Source of the DNA: Silene latifolia
Lineage: Eukaryota > Streptophyta > Magnoliopsida > Caryophyllales > Caryophyllaceae
Length of the DNA: 64,000 nt
Direction: 5' to 3'
Assembly: GCF_048544455.1 (NCBI RefSeq)
Contig: NC_133532.1
Span: forward strand, 13,146,948-13,210,947
The translations under genes were made by a program, and so were the position numbers. A model generated the notes under the pieces. That model searched no databases. It saw nothing but the letters and a program-made list of their open reading frames with translations, and was not told where the DNA came from. The first letter of the stretch is position 1, and each line of letters begins with the position of its first letter. Of this stretch, positions 1-12,245 are shown in pieces.

Positions 1-296
1 CAAAATGGAAATTTAAATCACCCGGACTTCTCATCATTATTCTTAATTATAAATTATCATCTAAGCTAAGTAGAGATATAATGTTTGACAAATAAAATCA
101 AATACATACAATACTCCAAATAATAAGTTGAGGAAATATTTTTGTATGATCATCTTGAGGGCAACACAATTGCCCATTCTTGGCAATATGTCTCACTTTA
201 ATTTCATTTCCAACTTCGAAGACGTTGCCACGTTGGTTACTTAACCTTTTCCTTGTTGGATTTGCATGCCAACTCATAGCTCAATAGCTACAACTC

Positions 297-440
297 CTTT
301 ATGAAAAAAATAGGGCTACAAGAATGAAGAAACCGTGTAAATAGATATTTTGGGATATTAATTTTAGCCCCTTTATGAAAAAAATAGGGCTACAAGAATG
401 AAGAAACCGTGTAAATAGATATTTTGGGATATTAATTTTT
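297..440. repeat. Tandem duplication, two copies of about 70 bp, period 74
   Basis: The segment starting ctttatgaaaaaaataggg at 297 is repeated at 371 with essentially identical sequence through the run ending attaatttt. Nothing suggests that it is transcribed or coding. Confidence 0.85.
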
Positions 441-488
441 TGGGGTCCCTTGAGCCTAAAATGTTGCGTAACACGTTTTTTTATGGTC

Positions 489-856
489 TTGTTTGGTAAG
501 CAGCGGACTAATTTCAGCATAAACAAATTGTAAAAGCAGATTATAAGTAGTAGATTTTATCAGAAAGTTTGACTAGCATATTAAAATTACCAGAAGTAAT
601 TTGAGTGTTTGGTAATTGGCAGATTACGATTAGTAGATTGTTAGTTTTCTTTGTAAAATGGTGAAAAATTTCCTATTTTACAATATGCTAACCAATATGC
701 TGGGGTAAAAAGCATATTGTAAAACAGCATATTGACCCTAAATATGTTGTTTTAATATGTTGTTTACCAAACACTAAAATTAGCATATTGATTGGTCAAA
801 TATGCTAAAACCCTTAAATATGCTAAAAATTGGTCAATATGTCGTTTACCAAACAA
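489..856. mobile_element. Possible hAT-like MITE (about 370 bp)
   Basis: The ends are inverted copies of TTGTTTGGTAA (489-499) and TTACCAAACAA (846-856). The interior is built from repeated and inverted AGCATATTG/CAATATGCT motifs. Small size, no coding capacity and this terminal type are typical of plant MITEs. I could not find a matching 8-bp target duplication, so the exact borders and the family are uncertain. Confidence 0.45.
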
Positions 857-1104
857 CGCTTATAAGTTGTATATAAATGAATAAAGGTACCTAATTTTCA
901 GTCTCTAATTAAAGATAGACGGTTTGAGTTTTGAATCTACTTATATATGTATCACATCATTTTTACTTACTGATATTTCTCTTGAAGAAAATAAATGTAT
1001 ACAATTTCAATCGTAGCTTACTAATTACTTCATATAAAGCAACAAAATTATAATCCAGAAAAATCCGAAAAATCTCTTCTTTGGAAAATGTTTCTAGCTA
1101 GAAT

Positions 1105-1121
1105 CACTACTACAGATACAG
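1105..1121 (+). repeat. CACTA left terminal inverted repeat
   Basis: CACTACTACAGATACAG directly follows the AAT target duplication and pairs with 19170-19186 with a single mismatch (G here, A in the complement of the other end). Confidence 0.93.
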
Positions 1122-1125
1122 CCTA

Positions 1126-1615
1126 TAACAACGGGTAAAAACCGTTGTAAAATAAAAAAGCGGACGTTGTTAAAGCGGCCGTTGTAGAAGGTATTTACAA
1201 CGGTTTGCTTATTTAGTGAAACCGTTGTCTAAAGTATTCACCACGGTTAAAAGCCGTTGTTGTTGGGTGTTCTCCGTTGTGGAAAGTGTTTCAAAATTTT
1301 GGAGGGAATAATATAACAACGGTTGTCGTATGTATAACCGTTGTTGTAACTTTCCCTCCAAAATTATGAAGTCTTTTGACAACGGGTTTATGTTACATAC
1401 CCGTTGTTGAAATTGTTAGTAACAACGGTTCTTTGTTTAATACCCGTTGTTGTAATTTTACCTCCAAAATTGTGAATACTTTTAACAACGGTTCTTTGAT
1501 TAAAACCTGTTGTTGAATATTATGCGCGGGTATTTGTAAATGTCATTCACAACGGTGTTAGTTTTATTAACCGTTGTGAAAGGTATTCACAACGGGTTTT
1601 TTTAGTAACCGTTTT
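1126..1615. repeat. CACTA left subterminal array of ACAACGG/CCGTTGT motifs
   Basis: About twenty copies of ACAACGG(G/T) and its complement (A/C)CCGTTGT alternate, often as small inverted pairs 15-25 bp apart. In En/Spm elements such subterminal motifs are binding sites for TnpA. I infer the same role from position and from the matching array at the other end. Confidence 0.85.
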
Positions 1616-1766
1616 TATTACGTACACCTAATGTTCCGAAAAATTAAATTTGTTTCATGCCATTCAAAAACCTGCATATATCAAGACACCATATACCAAA
1701 GACCAAAGATAAATCATATTTGGGTTCATCGAACTCAATAGATTCAATTCAACCACAACAAGAAGA

Positions 1767-1770
<4 letters not shown>

Positions 1771-1804
<34 letters not shown>
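1771..1804. repeat. (TA)n microsatellite
   Basis: An uninterrupted run of about 17 TA units lies inside the CACTA, about 100 bp downstream of the stop codon of the tnpA-like gene. Confidence 0.95.
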
Positions 1805-1809
<5 letters not shown>

Positions 1810-1912
1810 CAAGGAGTTGAATTTACATGAACTAATTAATCATTCCCTAACTTCAACAAAAAAATTACTAATGTTTGATCTAAACTGTGAGTATAGTATC
1901 ATGCATTTCTAT

Positions 1913-4900
1913 CTATATATATTCTAAGACGTAGTTGCCCCACATGTCTCTTACCTCGTCTATATCTATACTTGAGTATTGCTCAATCTGTTGTGGATTG
2001 GTTGATTACATCTGCGGAAAAAACAAAGAGAATACATTATGGTATATATAGCGGCAAGCAAGACAACATTAGCAACATCATGGTATATATAAAGAATTGC
2101 AAGACAACATTAGCTCTAATTTAAAAAAAAGTAATAAACACATGTTTAAATTATTACTAACCCTTTCTGGAATAACGAGATATCTTCGCCTAATAATCTC
2201 CAACATGTACCGACAAGCGTAGTATCCACATTGTATGCTATCCGGTGGCGAGGGGCCTATTATTACATAAAAAAAACAGACGAGAGAAGGCTCACATCGG
2301 AATCTTGAACTTTAGGTATTGTATTAGTATTAAACACAGATTTTGCACTTAATGTTATTGTATTTGAGCACGTACCCCTGTTATCGTAATAAAATCGGGG
2401 CCAACATCAGAATCTTTCGTGGGTTGATCCTCCTCGTTTGCTCTTTTCTTCTTAAAGGCCCTTTTTTTAAAAAATAAAAAAGGAGGCGGAAACTAATTTT
2501 TTTAGGGGCAAAAATATGAACGAGCTTTTTTCTATAAATAAAAATTGAAAATGTTATTATAAATAAATCAGTATTATAAACTTACATTTTAATCAAGTGC
2601 TTAAAAGTCTCGCTTGGTTGATGATGTAAAGAGTCCAACCAGAAAACTTTTTTCTTTGTCGGCATGATGGCTGCTAGCACCCAATGAGTCCTAAATCAAG
2701 AGACATCATCATTATTAACAAGTACATATATTAGTTATGAAAATGCAATTGTAGGGGGAAACGTAATATTAATTTGTTTATTACCCTTTTTCATTATAAG
2801 CGCCAAAAATCGGCTTCTTGGTTGTCGTCAATTCTTTGAGCAATATAATCTACCCGTTGTTCGAACGAGAAATCCGGAATAAATAAAGATAAAACATAGG
2901 GGCACGGGAATCGTATTGATCGGATGGAATATTCTTCTCGGGGATCACTCTCAATTGCAATATCCTACATTATTACGGTATTAATTCCGGTATTTAAAAC
3001 ATTATCTACCTAGTAGTCAGAATATTAGACTATGAAATTATTTATTAAGAAACTTACTTCATCCAAACAAATATGTGTGCTATATCAATGGTCTAGTCCG
3101 GCCCATACGGCTAGCGGATCCCATGATATAAGCGCTTGGCGCTCAGCCCTAGAATATCCTCCTCGAGCGGAATAATTATCAGTTGCTCGGAGGCTATGCG
3201 ATGGCTTGACCTCCTCATACAGTCTCATCATCGTCCCCGTTCTTACTTTTTGCATGTAATCCTTCCCTTTATATTTTGTGGAGTTTATACTCCTAACTTT
3301 CACTAGGGAAAGAATGAGTCTTTGATGTGGTGCTACTACCACCAGCCTACACATGTAGTATAGATAATTAAAATAATAAAAAATCCAAAGGTAACATATC
3401 CTAGTTGGAGTAATAAAAATAAAAGCGTACTTAATTAAATACCTCGTCAACCTGCTCTTTCAATGATGAGGTAGTAGTAGCGAGTGTAAGGCGGGGACTT
3501 AGGCTTATCGGTCTTTTTGTCCCCTACACAAAATTACCATGCTTTTTATAAATACAGACAAAATATAAATAAAGGGGCGAGGTTAATTTTTAAAAAAATG
3601 GAGAAGTTAATTAAATACATACCTCATCAAGTTGTTGTGAAGTCGAGGTCGTTGGCATGTCTGTGGACTTAGGCTTATCCGCCAAAGCCGCCTTTTTTGT
3701 TCCCTACAAAAAAAAAATAACATATAAATTTAACATATAAAAACATTCAACAATTAAAAATGTAACACATATATATATATATAAAGGTATTTCTTCTAAC
3801 CCCAACTGCTTTCCGCTGCTCAGGCGGAGGCGGCGGAGATATCTTCGCCAAGTAGATGTGAGTATCAGGCCATTGGATGAAACTTCCAAGCGCATCTCCC
3901 AGAATGGTAATGTCGTCACTGAAATGGGACAGCGGTGGAAATTTTCATGGCCTGGATTGATTGTAGTTATCTCTACTATTCTATGATTCGGCAAAAGTTT
4001 TTCGCCATGAACTACGTTTCATTGCTGCGCAGATTTGTTTTCTACGAGACCCGGCCAACACGCACGGGTGGCTTTTCGATTCTATTAGGGTCGGCAAGAA
4101 TAGCGGCTTCTTGTTTACGGCTGAAGAATATACACATACATACATTATTATTATATCTTTGCAAAAACGCTTCAGCATTCAAAAGATTTTGCAAAAACGC
4201 TTTCTGTCTCAGGCCGATTTTTGCACAAACTTCAGCATTCATATAAATTTAACTAATTAAACACTTCATGCATACCTTCTTCGAAAAACAGGGAACCGAC
4301 TTGAAGGGGATGTATCTTTGTTTTCCATCAGCCGTCTTCTCATCAAGTTGCATCTCCTTTTCAGACCCATTATTTACCTAATAAAATTAACCAATTCAAT
4401 GGCACCATGTCGAAGTTGGCGGTGAACACACCCCCGATCTTACCCAAAAAAAAAAAAAATAAAAGAAAAATAAGGAAGTATATTAGGTACCTGATCGGCT
4501 TTAGTTGTTACAACTTCAGAAGCATTATTAGGTACTGATCTTCTGAATCTCGTTGACCGATACTTCCTTCTCATGTATTGCCAAGGTAGTAGCGGCCTCT
4601 TCACCAATCTGTTGTACCTTATTATTACCCCCTTTAGAAATGACATCCTCCATCATCTTCACTTCTTCTTCGGAAAGCTTACCTCCAGCATTCAGCTTTA
4701 GTAGTACGGATGCCATTAATCAATTTGCTTGCCAAGAATGTAATGTGTCGGCAATTTTTATCCCAACAATAACATGTGAATTGAACTTAAATGAAAATAA
4801 TAGAATAAATGTTACCATGTCGGCGTTCTCGGACTTAGTCTTCCTTTTCTTCTTTATCCGGGCGGTTTTCCCATAATATTTCGTTACTCCAACCTGTAAC

Positions 4901-6024
4901 GGGACGCCCCTCAAACGACCTGGATGTTCGGGTCGGCCGATCGCTCTAGCAAGAACGTCATTACGACCACTGGGAGTGAATTTCCCTTCTTCTACCTCTT
5001 TCAATACGTTATCCTATAATATATTAAATAAAGTTCAAATTATATTTGTGACTAAAATAATAAAGTTAGTAATGAACTCGTCTTAATAAAATAATGCTTA
5101 CTATGTTGGCCAAAACTTCCTCATCGTATTTGTCATGCGACGGTAGGGATCCTTTAGGCGTGTGCCCATGTTTATAAGTTACATGCCGATCCACCTCTTT
5201 CACTCCCTTTGCCACCTACACATTAACATGGTAACATTTATACACGTAAATGTGTATCAATGCAAGTCCAAGTGTGATTAAAAAAATAAAGTCTCACAGG
5301 GCAATAATGCATGCTACTTACGAGGTCCTCTTCTATCTTTCTGTAACCGCCTCGAGAACCATAGAATTTCCCCTTCTTGCATGAAATGTTAGCACGATTT
5401 CTTTTGCTAACGGCCTTCAAATAATTATATAAAAGCGCAAGTAGATGAGATAATAAAAAGATTATATAAAGGACTCATTAATTAAAAAAATGATAGGTAA
5501 ATCGTTAAAAGACGAGGATATTTAACCTGAAACTTCTCAGTAGTTCTCATCTTTTTGAAAAGATCCCATTCTTCTTGCTTGATGGTGGGACACTTGTTTT
5601 CCGGTGGGCTCTTACGCATCTCCCCCGTTGCCTTGTCCACATACAACCAATCCCTAGCAACGCCACACTTCCACGGCCTGTGGACATCCCGCCTTATGCA
5701 TTAAATACTCATCATGGCTTATATCGGGTATAATAAAGCCTTCCTTTATACGAGCCAAGTATAACTCCGCCAATTTTGGATTCAAAGTTCTAACATCATC
5801 TAAATGGATAGGCACAAACTGTCTTGTGCAAGCACCAATCCAACTGGAGAAAAGACCCGCATTTGGACCAGTAGGGAAACCCTTCTCACTCCATGTTATT
5901 TCGAAGTACATTGTTTAGCGGCTATAGCTGCAAGGACTCTCTTGCACTTCGTAGCACCCCTCTCACCAGGCTTATTATCACCAGGCTCATTATTCTTTTG
6001 ACTTCTTTTACGTTTTTCACCCAT
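1913..6024 (-). pseudogene. CACTA tnpA-like gene: Transposase_24 domain plus Ulp1-type C48 cysteine peptidase domain
   Basis: This is a multi-exon minus-strand gene of the plant Ptta/En/Spm family. A start codon is at 6022-6024 (MGEKRKR). Downstream come family segments in order: an RGxTK segment, a block with VPIHLDDVR near 5800, a block with KRNRANISCKK near 5390 (the NKANR signature of Transposase_24), and GRPEHPGRLRGVPL near 4910. A C48 peptidase-like region follows: HWVLAAIMP, then VFWLDSLH (about 2610-2690), and IQCGYYACRYMLEII (about 2170-2230), which match the catalytic His, Asp and Cys blocks of Ulp1-type proteases. The last exon ends in a block with IDIDEVRDMWG and a TAG at 1913-1915. 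Introns fall between blocks. The frame shifts near 5895 and there are probable stops around 4050-4070, so this copy is likely dead. In Spm the smaller protein binds subterminal motifs; whether the peptidase is active is unknown. Confidence 0.75.
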
Positions 6025-6523
6025 GATAATCCTAAAACCCAAATATGAATGATATAGCTGGAAATGAACAACTTAACAACGTACATGCAGAGTATTATCT
6101 AAAACCCTAAACCCTAATAGGAATGAAAATTTAAAACAACAGATTGAGCTTCTAAAATCCTAAACCCTGATAAGAGGAGTAAAGTAGATGATGCGGGATG
6201 ATAAAGATAACAAAGAAAACGAAAAACAAACAGATGCATGAAAAAAGAAACAAGATGATCGTCTTAAAACCCTAATGACGAAACACAAAATTAAAGTGAA
6301 CATACCTGTTGATGATGATGATAAAGAGAACGAGCAGGATGATAAGGGAAGGCAACGGAATCTGGGCTTCGAAAGCGGGCGACGGCGGCGGACGAGAATG
6401 TAAAAAGCGAGGAAGAGAGAAGAATTAACACAGGATACCAACGGTTGGAGTAATAATGTTGTGTGTGTTTGTGTATGGCATGCTGGATGGGTTTCTATAT
6501 TAGTTTTTTATTAAGACAAACTA

Positions 6524-6760
6524 TTGACAACGGGTGCTCAAAACAAAACCGTTGTTGTATGTTAATAACAACGGGTCAATAAAAGTCAACCGTTGTCAAA
6601 AGTTTATTACAACGGGTAAAATATACCCGTTGTAATATATGTTCACCAAATTTGCGCCAAAATGAAATATGTCAAAAAAAATAATTGACAACGGGTAGAG
6701 GTACTACACCCGTTGTTGAAAGTATTAACAACGGGTAATTTAAATATAACCGTTGTTATT
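6524..6760. repeat. Internal third array of the CACTA subterminal motif
   Basis: Alternating ACAACGGG and CCCGTTGT motifs continue over about 235 bp, indistinguishable in style from the two terminal arrays. They lie between the 3' end of tnpD (6943) and the start of the tnpA-like gene (6024). Read in gene orientation they sit some 500-730 bp upstream of that start codon, much as the right-hand terminal array sits upstream of tnpD. No terminal inverted repeat is visible here, so this is not simply the end of a second complete element. Confidence 0.85.
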
Positions 6761-6942
6761 GTTGAACCTCTTTTTTTTAAAAAAATTACTGTAATTCCAT
6801 TACAGTCCAAACCTGTAACAATACATACTGCAACATTATTCAGCAATTTCAACACCAGCATCCACATCTAATAATAAGATCAAGAAAATAAGACAACTTA
6901 CACCAGCATGCATGCATACTGTACATGTCCTGATGAACTATC

Positions 6943-9900
6943 TCAGGATCGGGGACGTTTCTTGGATGTCATAGTTTCTTCGTTAACCCAAATACCTTCA
7001 CCATGGTCATCACGCATATAGATGCTTTCAGTGTCCTCATGATCAGTGTCAACATCGTCGAAATAAGATACAGTGGTAGACTGATCCATTCCCTCAAAAA
7101 CGACATCCTGATCATCATCATCATTATCGGATGGACTACTCCTTCTTTTCCTTATAGACAGTACAACAGACCACTTCTTATCCATAGGATCGGTGACATA
7201 GAACACTTGTTTAGCTTGGGATGCCATTATGAAAGGATCATCCTTATTATTGCCAACCTTACCCAGATTGACCAACGTAAATCCCATCTTATCCTTTCGG
7301 ACACAATGGATGTTGTTATCAACCCAGTTACATCGAAACAAAGGCATTGTGAAATCAATGTAATCTAGTACCAATATTTCTTGAATAACACCATAATAAA
7401 GGCATTTTCCCCAAATAGGCTTTTTATCTTTTGAAGTAGCAAAGTGCATTGCCTTAAATTTAACTCACACCACTATTTTGCATTGTGCTCACCTCATCTT
7501 GCTCATGGGTGTAAAAAGTATATCCATTAATGGCAAAACTGTTGTAAAAGGTGACCCTGGCATTTGGACCTAAACCAAGACGTAGTAACCTAGGAGAGAT
7601 GTCATCACCAGTTTGATCAATTACAATCTTTGTAAGACAATATTCCTAAACCACTCGGGAAACGTCTTCGTATGCTCGTTCGCAATCCACTTCTCGGTCT
7701 TGTTTTGGTGATCGTATTTGAGCTCATCTTTGTGTTGTTGAATATAAGGTTGCACCTCATCTTCGTTGTTTAGCACATACATGTGTGCTAAATGCAACAT
7801 TTCACGTGTCACAATTTTTTCAACCCGGCCCCTAATACCTTTTCCGGTCATCCAGTCACTATGACGATTCTTAGGAACGCCAATCAACTCCTCAGGGGAG
7901 AGATGAGCGTAACAATATGAAAGAGCTTCGTCTAAAATAGCGCGTTCAGCAATACAACCTTCCGGACGATACCGATTAGATGTATAGTCCTTGTAGACTT
8001 TCATCAATCTTTCGAAAGGATCCTGGTATCTCAAGTACACGGGCCCAAGGTACAAAATCTCCCTAACCAAGTGAATGGTCGGATGAATCATGATAGTGAA
8101 GAAAGAGGGTGGAAAATACATTTCCAACTGACAAAGAGAGGTTACAACGAGGTCCTGCAATGAATCCGCGTCATCGGGATCGATGACTTTCTCGCATATG
8201 GACTGGAAGAAGAGACAGAATCTAGTTATAGCATATCTTACCTTTTCAGGTAAAATGGAACGAATAGCCACGGGTAGTAATTGTTGCATCAAAGTGTGAC
8301 AATCATGTGACTTTAACCCGTGAGTTTTAGGTCTTGCATCGACACTAGGCTTTTGATGTTCGACGAATAACCATGTGGCACTTTAATTCCATTCAAGCAT
8401 GCACATAACTCTTTTCTCTCATTCCGTGAAAGGGTAAGAGCTGCTGGCGGTAAAAATGTACGATTACCTCTCTTCTGTGGTGCCAACTCTAGCCTAATAC
8501 CCATCATTTTCATATCTTCCCTAGCTGCGGCGTTATCCTTTGTTTTACCGGGAACATTCGGAAGGGTATTGATAATATTATCACAGACATTTTTCTCAAT
8601 GTGCATGAAATCGAGGCAATGCGACCTCCAGTCGCCAATATGGAAGTTTATCAAAAAATATGGATCTTTTCTTATACCCACGAGTAGACACTTTAGAGCC
8701 GCTCTTCTTCCCATAATCTATCTCAATATGCTTTACTTTCCGATAAACTTCATGCCCACTCAAAATTCTAGGAGGTTGACGAAGTTCTTGTCTTCCATTG
8801 AATGCTTTCAGCATCTTGCGATAACAATGGTCATGAGACAAGAACCTCCTATTTCCAATATACACATACTTACGAGAAGACTTCAAGTATTCGGACTCGA
8901 TATCCTCCCCACACAATGGACAAGCCTCTTTCCCATGAACTGTGTGCCCAGAAAGGTCGCCATAAGCCGGATAGTCGGATATTGTACACAATAACATCGC
9001 TCTCAAATTGAAAGTTTCGTTCTTATATGCATCAAATACTTCTATCCCACTATCCCACAACAATCGCAAATTATCTAGAAGAGGTTCCAAATATACATCT
9101 ATATCATTTCCAGGTTGTTTAGGGCAGGAAATTAACAACGACAACATCAAATACTTTCTTTTCATGCACACATATGGAGGTAAGTTATAAATAGCCAACA
9201 CTACGGCCAAGTACTATGTTGGCTACTCATGTTTCCGTGTGGGTTCATTCCATCGGTGGACAGCGCTAGACGTAAGTTTCTAGGTTCATTGCCGAACTCG
9301 GGATACTTAGCGTCGAACGATTTCCATTGCTTACCATCTCTTAGGGTGTCTTAGCTTTCCATCATTTATTCTTCTGTTTCATGCCAAGTTAACATTTTTG
9401 CATCATCGGGATTCACATAAATCCTTATGACTCTTGGTATCAATGGAAAATACCACAACACCTTAGCCGGGATCCCTTCCTTATCCTTATAACGCCACTC
9501 CAAACATTTAGGGCAATTGGTTAAGTTTTGATATAATTTCCGATACAATATGCAATCATTTGGACATGCATGTATTTTCTCATATTTCATACCCACTCCT
9601 CTTATTAGTTTTTTTCGCCTCATATGTCTTAACAGGTAGAACATTACCATCGGGAAGCAACTCCTTTATCAAGGCTAAAAAACTAGTGAAACACGTGTCA
9701 CTCACCCCATTTGCCCCCTTGATATTATACAACTTCACCACAGCCGACATTTTTGTGAACTTACAACCAGGATAAAGAGGTGCTTCAGACTCACACAACT
9801 TCTCATACATGTTGTTAAGGTCATCCCAATTACTAGTGTCATCACCTACATCTTCAAAAGCAATGGACTCATCATCATTCTCTTCATTATCTATAGACCC

Positions 9901-10251
9901 AACATTCAACTTCTCTACTTCCAACTCTTCCAACTCAAAAAACTCGGCAAACTCAGGATCATCAGTTAGCCTTTCGTGTACCTCAACATCATCTTCTTCA
10001 GAGTTATTCTCTTCCTCTAATGATTCCCCATGAAAAATCCAAAGTGTATAGGATCGACTAAATCTCCACTTTTCTAGGTGTATTTTAACGTCCGGAAAAG
10101 CCATATAGCTAATATTACCACATCTTTCACAAGGACATGCAATACTAGAAGAACCTTTCAAATTGTTCGAAACGAATTCATAAAATTCAGCTAAACCATC
10201 CTTGTAGGTGCGGTCACTCATATTTGCATCAATCATCCAAGTTCGAGTCAT
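6943..10251 (-). pseudogene. CACTA tnpD: TNP2-type DDE transposase, broken by frameshifts
   Basis: Starting from ATG at 10249-10251, the minus strand carries in order a transposase-associated cysteine/histidine domain (CPCERCG, about 10115-10140), an acidic linker, the TNP2 transposase core (Transposase_21; LSTDGMNPHG near 9260 and LDFMHIEKNV near 8600), a DUF4218 region (about 7640-8290) and a DUF4216 region (about 6950-7440). It ends in a basic KKRPRS tail. The gene is about 3.3 kb with few or no introns. A run of seven A (seven T on the plus strand, 9609-9615) shifts the frame between KTYEAKK and the next conserved block. Stops follow near 9366 and between 9210 and 9300, and more breaks occur near 8300, 7620 and 7450. 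The domain order is diagnostic; the protein cannot be made intact. Confidence 0.9.
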
Positions 10252-10495
10252 TATTCTACATTCGTAATAATAGGCAACTAATTCAGAAAATACAATAATA
10301 GGCAAACAAATAAACGAAATTCAGGAAAGCAATTAAGCTAAATTATCAACAAATTAGATAATAACCCAAAAAATCCTATATCTAGTTATAATAAGCGTTG
10401 CTAAGAAACATATATATATATACCTGATTGATAAACACGCGCGATGAGGGAGAGAAGACGTGACAACTGTAATACTCCGTATTTATAGTCTTGGG

Positions 10496-10648
10496 GGTAC
10501 TCTATCGAGTAGCCCTTACTCTGTCGAGTAAGGGTAAGTGGCGAAATAAAATAGTTTCTGACCTGTTGGGCACTCGATCGAGTATTTGGGGCACTCGATC
10601 GAGTAGGTACTACTCGATCGAGTACCTTGGGTACTCGATCGAGTGTCC
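10496..10648. repeat. CTCGATCGAG palindrome array, 5' LTR of E
   Basis: Six copies of the perfect palindrome ACTCGATCGAGT or near variants (the first two are CTCTATCGAG and CTCTGTCGAG) are spaced 12-30 bp apart. The same array is at 17407-17556 in the 3' LTR. Confidence 0.92.
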
Positions 10649-11120
10649 GGTTTTACGGGGGAGTTTTCTCGGGTTTTGTTAATTACGCGATTAAGGTATT
10701 TAAACATATTCGTCATTGTTCTAAATCACTTTTTACAAAACCTAAAACCTGTTTAAGAGAGAAAGCAACTAGTCTTCTTCCTAATCGCGTTCTTGACAAT
10801 TCCCGGAGTTCAGACGGTCAGTTCGTATCGTAGTTCGTGTCGTTGGATTCCTTGCGTCGAGGGTAAGCCTTTAATATAATTTATATAATGTTTTGTTAAG
10901 ATTGGTGAAACCCTAATTTAGGAATTGGGGTTTTTATGAGTAGTATTTGAATGGTAGCATCTATGTGTTGTATGATAGGAGGAGAATTCGTAGAGGAGCC
11001 GTTTTGATACAGTTGTAGATACCGTCTGCGTGTTGTGCTTTCGGGTAGGATTTCCTACAAAAGTATTAGTCCCATAATGGGATATTGGTGATGTCTTTGT
11101 AGTTAGTTGTTTGATATGAT

Positions 11121-11162
11121 GATTGTGATTGTGATTGTGATTGTGATTGTGATTGTGGTTGT
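11121..11162 (+). repeat. GATTGT hexamer repeat in the 5' LTR of E
   Basis: About six units occur here against about five in the 3' LTR at 18033, a length difference gained since insertion. Confidence 0.85.
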
Positions 11163-11816
11163 GTTTGTTGATGGTTCTCGAGATGCGTTCTCGGTTGAGT
11201 GGGGTCACTTGCGGGAGTGATCTCACGCCCTAGTTTCGCCCTTCGTGGAACCCGCCACGAAAGGGGATGTGCACATTAATGGACGGGGTTATCGCTCGTA
11301 CGATGAGCGGGGCTTAGGTGGGAACAGCTGCGGTCCCCCATCTGGCGGGCGGGTCCAGTGGACGTCAGATTGAGATGATGGGAGTTGGTGGTGTGTGTGT
11401 GTGTGTGACGGTTCATTTGTCTGTTTGTCTTATTCTTTGTTATCTATATTGATTGTGTGATTAGTCTTGACCCGGTGTTGTTTTGTAAAACTGCGGTGAT
11501 CCATTCGGGGATGGTGAGCAGATATTGAGCAGTATAGAGATGATCTTTGGGATATTTGGGATGGCCACGACATGACGATAGAGTCTTCCATTTGTAGTTT
11601 AGTATTTATTTACATTTGATTGAGAAACGAGATAGTTTGAATAATGTATCGTACTTTTAGTTGGTTTCATGGATTGTAACTATTCGTTAAACTATTTATA
11701 ATAAACGTTGTTTCTGTTTTGTCTATTTGATTATCATACCTCGGGCGACCGAGATGGTGATGTCTTCATACCTGAGTGGTCCTGGTAAGGCACTTGGAGT
11801 ATGGGGGTGTTACAAA

Positions 11817-11834
11817 TGGTATCAGAGCGACGAT
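11817..11834 (+). other. Element E primer binding site (tRNA-Met)
   Basis: TGGTATCAGAGC lies 2 bp after the 5' LTR. It is complementary to the 3' end of initiator tRNA-Met, the usual primer of Tekay elements. Confidence 0.92.
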
Positions 11835-12245
11835 CCTGAAACCTGTAACCAATGAACTTAATGAACATAGGGAGTCAATTAAAATGAACCCGGGGTAAAA
11901 GTTGTAGGAGCTAGTGCAAAGGCTTGGGAGACGTCCTAAAGTCGCGGGGGTCGCCCTACAACTTTGAACCGGTCACATGGGGGAAATGTGTGTTGAGTCA
12001 TGTGTGTGCTTAGTAACTTGCGTAACAATGTGATGGAATGTGTTGATGGTTGGATGTTCGAATTGGAAGTTGATGAGATGAAAGAAAAGTGATGTTATAT
12101 ATATAGACATTGTTGATGAAATGATAGCATGATGGAATGTTGTACAACGTGGCAATTAATAGCATGATTGTTATGATATAATGTGATTTATAAAGTTAGC
12201 ATGTTAGTATATGACGTAATATGCGGGTAGCTCTTACGTATTGGT

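Larger units (their letters stand above)
1..1104. other. AT-rich left flank without a gene
   Basis: No coding sequence is supported here. Short open frames exist, but they show no recognisable domain and no codon structure. The stretch holds a 74-bp tandem duplication (297-440) and a possible MITE (489-856). Its last bases before the CACTA end may continue the copia gag frame that resumes at 19187: read on the minus strand across the junction, a few lysine- and phenylalanine-rich codons follow and then a stop. The flank is therefore probably the far side of the copia fragment that the CACTA split. Confidence 0.5.
10468..11814 (+). repeat. 5' LTR of element E
   Basis: It starts TGTAATACTCCG and ends GGGGGTGTTACA. 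Near its start is an array of CTCGATCGAG palindromes. At 11121 a GATTGT hexamer is repeated about six times. Confidence 0.95.

Noticed and set aside
6160..6441. Serine- and leucine-rich minus-strand frame upstream of the tnpA-like gene
   Set aside because: It lies in the presumed 5' untranslated region and reads CT-rich leader sequence; no conserved block.
6440..6540. Possible internal CACTA terminus dividing the element in two
   Set aside because: No CACTA or GTAGTG terminal repeat is present beside the internal motif array.
11235..11266. Hairpin around CCCTTCGTGG...CCACGAAAGGG in the LTR of E
   Set aside because: It pairs with a bulge, and the related block in the LTR of C (near 20666) does not keep a clear stem, so I do not claim selection on it.
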